From Alphaproteobacteria bacterium (lineage in GTDB: Bacteria > Pseudomonadota > Alphaproteobacteria > CAAGCB01 > CAG-977): DNA of 64,000 bases. The notes beneath the pieces were generated by a model. It ran no database searches. It had not been told where the DNA came from and was given only the letters and a program-made list of their open reading frames with translations. A program made the position numbers and the translations under genes. Shown here piece by piece: positions 60,616 through 64,000 of this stretch (position 1 is its first letter; each line of letters begins with the position of its first letter). Location: NCBI GenBank assembly GCA_900768875.1, contig CAAGEP010000004.1, positions 62,001 through 126,000 of the forward strand, in the 5' to 3' direction.

Positions 60616-60640
60616 AATCTGAAATCCCGTTCGCCCGCGG
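60616..60640. repeat. 25-bp direct repeat, copy 1
   Basis: Exact duplicate of the hydG 3'-terminal coding sequence at 61053-61077. The YjbR-like gene lies between the copies. Confidence 0.95.
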
Positions 60641-60659
60641 TTTTTATGAACTTGCTTTT

Positions 60660-61016
60660 TTAAACCGCCGTCGCTTCATAGCTCATTGCCAAAAGCTTTT
60701 TTATCCTTTCGGCGGGAACGGTTCCGTCCAGCGCGACGGTAATCCAATTTGTTTTGCTCATGTGATAGGCGGGAAAGAATCCCGCCTCTCCTTTCAACGC
60801 CCAAATCAAATCCGCGTCACTTTTAAAATTGACGACGTCCATTTTATCCGTCCCCTGCAACCCCAGTTTGTTTTTGGGAACATCCATAATCAACGCAAAC
60901 CATTTGCGATTGCTCGGATGACGGAAAACCTCGTGTTCGGGATGCTGTATCCACGGAAAGTCATGCTTCGCGCAATATGTTTCAAGGATGAAATCCCTTA
61001 ATTCTTCGCGGTTCAA
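60660..61016 (-). CDS. MmcQ/YjbR-family protein
   Basis: Protein of 118 residues of the MmcQ/YjbR (DUF419) DNA-binding-like fold. Seen are CAKHDFPWIQHPEHEVFR, RKWFALIMDVPKNKLGL, VVNFKSDADLIWALKG and GFFPAYHMSKTNWITVALDG. The start is most likely TTG at 61016, eight bases after a strong AAAGGAGGA. It lies downstream of hydG and is flanked by the 25-bp direct repeats. Function uncertain. Confidence 0.88.
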   Translation of the reverse strand: MNREELRDFILETYCAKHDFPWIQHPEHEVFRHPSNRKWFALIMDVPKNKLGLQGTDKMDVVNFKSDADLIWALKGEAGFFPAYHMSKTNWITVALDGTVPAERIKKLLAMSYEATAV

Positions 61017-61048
61017 GACGCTCCTCCTTTGCGGCGGCAAATCAATCG

Positions 61049-62458
61049 TCAGAATCTGAAATCCCGTTCGCCCGCGGCGATGTGGGTCAAGTGGTCTTGG
61101 CAGACATCGCGGACTTTCGGGTTCGTGATGTTGGCAAGCTCGCGCTTAATCAATTCTTCGCCGACTTTTTTGGTTTCTGGGGATGCGTAGTCTTCCAAAT
61201 ATTCTTTCAGCGTCATCAGCGCGTTCGGGTGGCAGCAGTTCAAAATCTGCTTTGATTTGCACAAATCCATAAACCTGTCGCCCGTGCGCCCCGCGCGATA
61301 GCAAGCCGTGCAAAAACTGGGAATATACCCCATGTCCATCAGCCATTTAATCACTTCGTCCAGCGTGCGGGTGTCCGCGCGGTCAAACTGCGCGGTTTCT
61401 GTTTCGCGCACGACATAGCCGCCGACCGACGTCGACGATGCGCCGCTGATTTGAGAAATACCCAAATGCAAAGCGCGTTCCCGCATCTTTTGGCTTTCGC
61501 GCGTGGAAATAATCATGCCCGTGTACGGCGTCGAAACGCGAATGCAGGCAATAATCTTGGCAAAAATATCGTCGGGCAGAGCGTTTTTGAACGACGCGGG
61601 GTCGATGTCGTCCGCGGGGCAGATTCGCGGCACGGAAATCGTGTGAGGTCCGACACCGTGAACGGCTTCCAAATGTTCGGCGTGCATCAGCTGACCGACA
61701 AATTCGTACGCATAGTTTTCCAGCCCGTACAACACGCCCAATCCCACGTCGTCGATGCCGCCCTGCATGGCTCTGTCCATCGCTTCGGTATGGTAAGCGT
61801 AGTTGTGCTTGGGTCCCGTCGGGTGCAGTTTTTCATACGATTCCCTGTTGTACGTTTCTTGAAACAGAATGTACGTCCCGATACCCGCTTCGTGCAGTTT
61901 TTTATAGTTTTCGACCGTCGTCGCGGCGATATTGACGTTCACGCGGCGAATCGCGCCGTTTTTGTGCTTGATTGAATAAATGGTTTTGATGCTTTCCAAA
62001 ATGTATTCAATCGGGTTGTTGACGGGGTCTTCGCCCGCTTCCAGCGCCAGACGCTTGTGTCCCATATCCTGCAAAGCGATGACTTCGGCGCGGATTTGTT
62101 CCTGCGTCAGTTTTTTGCGGGGAATATGCTTGTTTTTGATGTGATAAGGGCAGTATACGCACCCGTTCACGCAATAGTTCGACAAGTACAGCGGCGCAAA
62201 CAAAACAATGCGGTTGCCGTAAAAGTCTTTTTTCAGCTGTTCGGCAAGCCCGAAGATTTCCGCGTTCTTTTCGGGAATTTCGCACAGCAGCAAAACGGCG
62301 GCTTCGCGGTGGGACAATCCTTTCCATAATTTGGCTTTGGCGATGATTTCGTCAATCAGCTCCGCGTTGTTCGCGTTTTTGCGCGCGTATTCCAGCGTGT
62401 CCAGAATTTCGTCATGGCTGATGAATTCCTCAGCCTTCATGGATTTTACGTCGTACAT
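61049..62458 (-). CDS. hydG: [FeFe]-hydrogenase maturase HydG (tyrosine lyase)
   Basis: Radical SAM enzyme of 469 residues cleaving tyrosine to supply CO and CN ligands for the hydrogenase H-cluster. The SAM cluster motif is CVNGCVYC (96, 100, 103) and the C-terminal auxiliary cluster is CTACYRAGRTG with a later CC, fitting CX2CX22C. VNIAATTVENYKKLHEAGIG and FQETYNRESYEKLHPTGPK are HydG blocks. The start at 62458 has AAGGAAGG. The TM1266-type gene is 46 bases upstream. Confidence 0.96.
   Translation of the reverse strand: MYDVKSMKAEEFISHDEILDTLEYARKNANNAELIDEIIAKAKLWKGLSHREAAVLLLCEIPEKNAEIFGLAEQLKKDFYGNRIVLFAPLYLSNYCVNGCVYCPYHIKNKHIPRKKLTQEQIRAEVIALQDMGHKRLALEAGEDPVNNPIEYILESIKTIYSIKHKNGAIRRVNVNIAATTVENYKKLHEAGIGTYILFQETYNRESYEKLHPTGPKHNYAYHTEAMDRAMQGGIDDVGLGVLYGLENYAYEFVGQLMHAEHLEAVHGVGPHTISVPRICPADDIDPASFKNALPDDIFAKIIACIRVSTPYTGMIISTRESQKMRERALHLGISQISGASSTSVGGYVVRETETAQFDRADTRTLDEVIKWLMDMGYIPSFCTACYRAGRTGDRFMDLCKSKQILNCCHPNALMTLKEYLEDYASPETKKVGEELIKRELANITNPKVRDVCQDHLTHIAAGERDFRF
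61053..61077. repeat. 25-bp direct repeat, copy 2 (inside hydG 3' end)
   Basis: Encodes the last residues of HydG (ERDFRF end). Identical to copy 1 at 60616-60640. Confidence 0.95.
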
Positions 62459-62504
62459 TTTCCTTCCTTTCCGAATCGGGGAGCCTCCCCTTTTCGTCAA
62501 CAGA

Positions 62505-62747
62505 TTACTTTGAATAAGCGGTTTTAATCGACACGCCGTCCAACATGCCCAGCTTGCCCGACAGGGCGCTGATGACATCCTGCGGCGCGTCCATGGCAAT
62601 GCTGATAAGCGACAGCTTTTTAACGTGATACGGAATGCCCATGCGCCCGATGATATAGCGGCTGTATTCGTGCAGCAGCGCGTTCAGCGGCATGACGGCG
62701 TCGGGGTTTTCCACGACCACGGCGATTAAAGCAACTCTGGTTTCCAT
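62505..62747 (-). CDS. TM1266-type iron-only hydrogenase system regulator
   Basis: ACT/NikR-like small protein of 80 residues (TRVALIAVVVENPDAVMPLN; SRYIIGRMGIPYHVKKLSLI; LGMLDGVSIKTAYSK). The TM1266 family is found beside hydrogenase maturases and is thought to regulate them, with no defined mechanism. AGGAAAAGGG before the ATG. Upstream of hydG and divergent from hydE. Confidence 0.9.
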   Translation of the reverse strand: METRVALIAVVVENPDAVMPLNALLHEYSRYIIGRMGIPYHVKKLSLISIAMDAPQDVISALSGKLGMLDGVSIKTAYSK

Positions 62748-62838
62748 ACCCTTTTCCTCAGTTTTTTCTTTGGAGTCGGCGATTTTTGGAGTATATCCGA
62801 ATCATTATAAAAGTTGAAGCTTTATTTGGAGCCGCTCC

Positions 62839-63885
62839 ATGCTTGATTTAATCCGCAAAGCGCAGGAAACGCACGATTTGTCCCGCGACGAACTGACAGC
62901 GCTGTTAAGCGCGAACGACGCGGAAACAAAAGCCGCCTTGTTTCACGCCGCCGACACGGTGCGCAAGGCTTTCGTCGGCGACGAAGTGCATTTGCGCGGG
63001 CTTGTCGAGTTTTCAAACTTTTGCCGCAACAACTGCCTGTATTGCGGAATCCGCCGCGACAACAAAAACCAAAGCCGCTACCGTCTGAGCGTTGAACAAA
63101 TCGTCGATTTGGCGGCGCAGGCGAAACAGCTGGGCTACAAAACAATCGTCATGCAGTCGGGCGAAGACGTTTGGTATACCGTCGACAAAATGAAAGTCAT
63201 CATCCGCGCGATAAAAGACATGGATATGGCTTTGACGCTCAGCATGGGGGAAAAGTCGTACGACGAATACAAAGCTTACCGCGACGCGGGGGCGGACAGG
63301 TATTTGCTGCGAATCGAAACGACGGACAAGGAGCTGTACCACCGCCTTGACCCGCAGATGAGCTGGGACAACCGTCTGCGCTGTTTGCTGGATTTGCAAA
63401 AGCTGGGCTACGAAGTCGGTTCGGGTTCCATGGTCGGACTGCCCGATCAAAGCATCGAATCGATTGCGGACGACATTTTGTTTTTCAAGCGTCTGCCCGT
63501 CGATATGGCGGGAATCGGTCCGTTCATCCCGCATCCCGACACGCCGTTAAAGGACGCGAAAGGACGCGCGTTCGATTTATCGCTGAAAACCATGGCTTTG
63601 ACGCGGCTTTTGTTGCCCGACATCAACATTCCCGCCACGACGGCGATGGAAACGCTGAATCCGCGCGGACGGCTGATTGCTTTGCAAAGCGGCGCAAACG
63701 TCGTTATGCCGAATGTCACCACCAACGAAGTGCGCAAATTTTACGAACTCTACCCCGGAAAAGTCTGTGTCAACGACACCCCCGCGCATTGCCGCAGCTG
63801 TATCGAGTTGAAAATCCTGACCATCGGGCGCACTATCGGCACGGGAAAAGGCTTTCACGGCGAATTTTTGAAAAACAAAGCTTAA
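62839..63885 (+). CDS. hydE: [FeFe]-hydrogenase maturase HydE
   Basis: Radical SAM enzyme of 348 residues acting on the HydG product to build the diiron subcluster. Motif CRNNCLYC (62, 66, 69), then TIVMQSGEDVWYT, LLRIETTDKELYHRL, GSGSMVGLPDQS and FIPHPDTP. The GGAG site is eight bases before the ATG at 62839. A TATAAA box lies at 62806-62811. Divergent from TM1266-hydG; hydF and hydA are not in the window. Its stop overlaps the next convergent gene by four bases. Confidence 0.96.
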   Translation: MLDLIRKAQETHDLSRDELTALLSANDAETKAALFHAADTVRKAFVGDEVHLRGLVEFSNFCRNNCLYCGIRRDNKNQSRYRLSVEQIVDLAAQAKQLGYKTIVMQSGEDVWYTVDKMKVIIRAIKDMDMALTLSMGEKSYDEYKAYRDAGADRYLLRIETTDKELYHRLDPQMSWDNRLRCLLDLQKLGYEVGSGSMVGLPDQSIESIADDILFFKRLPVDMAGIGPFIPHPDTPLKDAKGRAFDLSLKTMALTRLLLPDINIPATTAMETLNPRGRLIALQSGANVVMPNVTTNEVRKFYELYPGKVCVNDTPAHCRSCIELKILTIGRTIGTGKGFHGEFLKNKA

Positions 63886-64000
63886 TTTGTCGCCGTTTCA
63901 ACCGTCAGAGAAATGTCCAGCCGCAGCAGCAAATCGGCCAGACGGCGGATGAAATCCCCGCTTAAAACACTCAAGTGAACCGTTTTGTGCGGTTTGCTTT
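63882..64000 (-). CDS. 3' end of an unidentified gene, cut by window edge
   Basis: A minus-strand frame enters from the right edge and stops at 63882, encoding about 38 residues ending HLSVLSGDFIRRLADLLLRL and DISLTVETATN. The codon pattern looks coding, and the convergent four-base overlap with hydE is the local habit. Not identified. Confidence 0.55.
   Translation of the reverse strand, partial: SKPHKTVHLSVLSGDFIRRLADLLLRLDISLTVETATN

Overview
The window looks like a chromosomal segment of an anaerobic, flagellated Gram-negative bacterium, most likely an alphaproteobacterium of an uncultured gut-type lineage (inference from gene content and context, not a database match). Alphaproteobacterial signs are a MucR/Ros regulator, a DUF1150 gene, a mitofilin/Mic60-like gene next to a HemY-like gene divergent from tsaD-gpsA, and an AapJ-type amino-acid binding protein. 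Anaerobic signs are the [FeFe]-hydrogenase maturases HydE and HydG with a TM1266-type regulator, and an N-terminal-rubredoxin rubrerythrin. MlaC, ZnuA and two small beta-barrel proteins indicate an outer membrane.

Layout. 1-3.6 kb: end of flgK, then an unusually long flgL. 3.6-9.5 kb: lone MlaC, lone amino-acid binding protein, DUF4139 protein, DtxR-like regulator, a decayed glycosyltransferase remnant, mnmA with an atypical active site, a small orphan protein. 9.6-14.7 kb: tRNA-Thr, prolyl-tRNA editing protein, Rrf2 regulator divergent from cysK, aspS, trxB. 14.7-26.4 kb: tkt-fba, zinc-ribbon protein-ispH-thrB, tRNA-Leu, a B12-type radical SAM protein, aldo/keto reductase, a lipoprotein, gap-pgk. 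26.5-31.5 kb: two large proteins with LPD7-like segments, the clearest accessory module. 31.6-41.7 kb: uup, hemY-mic60 divergent from tsaD-gpsA, a permuted-papain-like pair, anmK, a YgjP-like metallopeptidase, a YcgN-like protein. 41.7-50.7 kb: mucR-like gene, queA, a SUKH-like gene beside an HNH nuclease gene, TapT-like gene, DUF1150, terC-like gene, an outer-membrane protein, pheA, three more tandem HNH paralogues, a structured intergenic element, another beta-barrel protein. 50.7-57.5 kb: pgsA, mutT, an exported MEMO-AMMECR1 fusion, znuA divergent from znuCB, an orphan secretion-type ATPase, nfo. 57.5-64 kb: groES-groEL under CIRCE, rubrerythrin with a PerR/Fur-like box, YjbR, hydG, TM1266, hydE, and a gene running off the end.

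How they fit together. Central carbon genes (tkt, fba, gap, pgk), translation-quality genes (mnmA, queA, tapT, tsaD, ProX-type editing) and envelope genes form an ordinary compact core with many convergent overlaps. The best candidates for something undescribed are: the four-member HNH family, one member followed by a SUKH-type immunity-like gene and with its ribosome-binding site buried in a terminator-like hairpin; the LPD7-like two-gene module; the signal-peptide-bearing MEMO-AMMECR1 fusion in a zinc-uptake locus; and the structured intergenic element at 49.8-50.0 kb.
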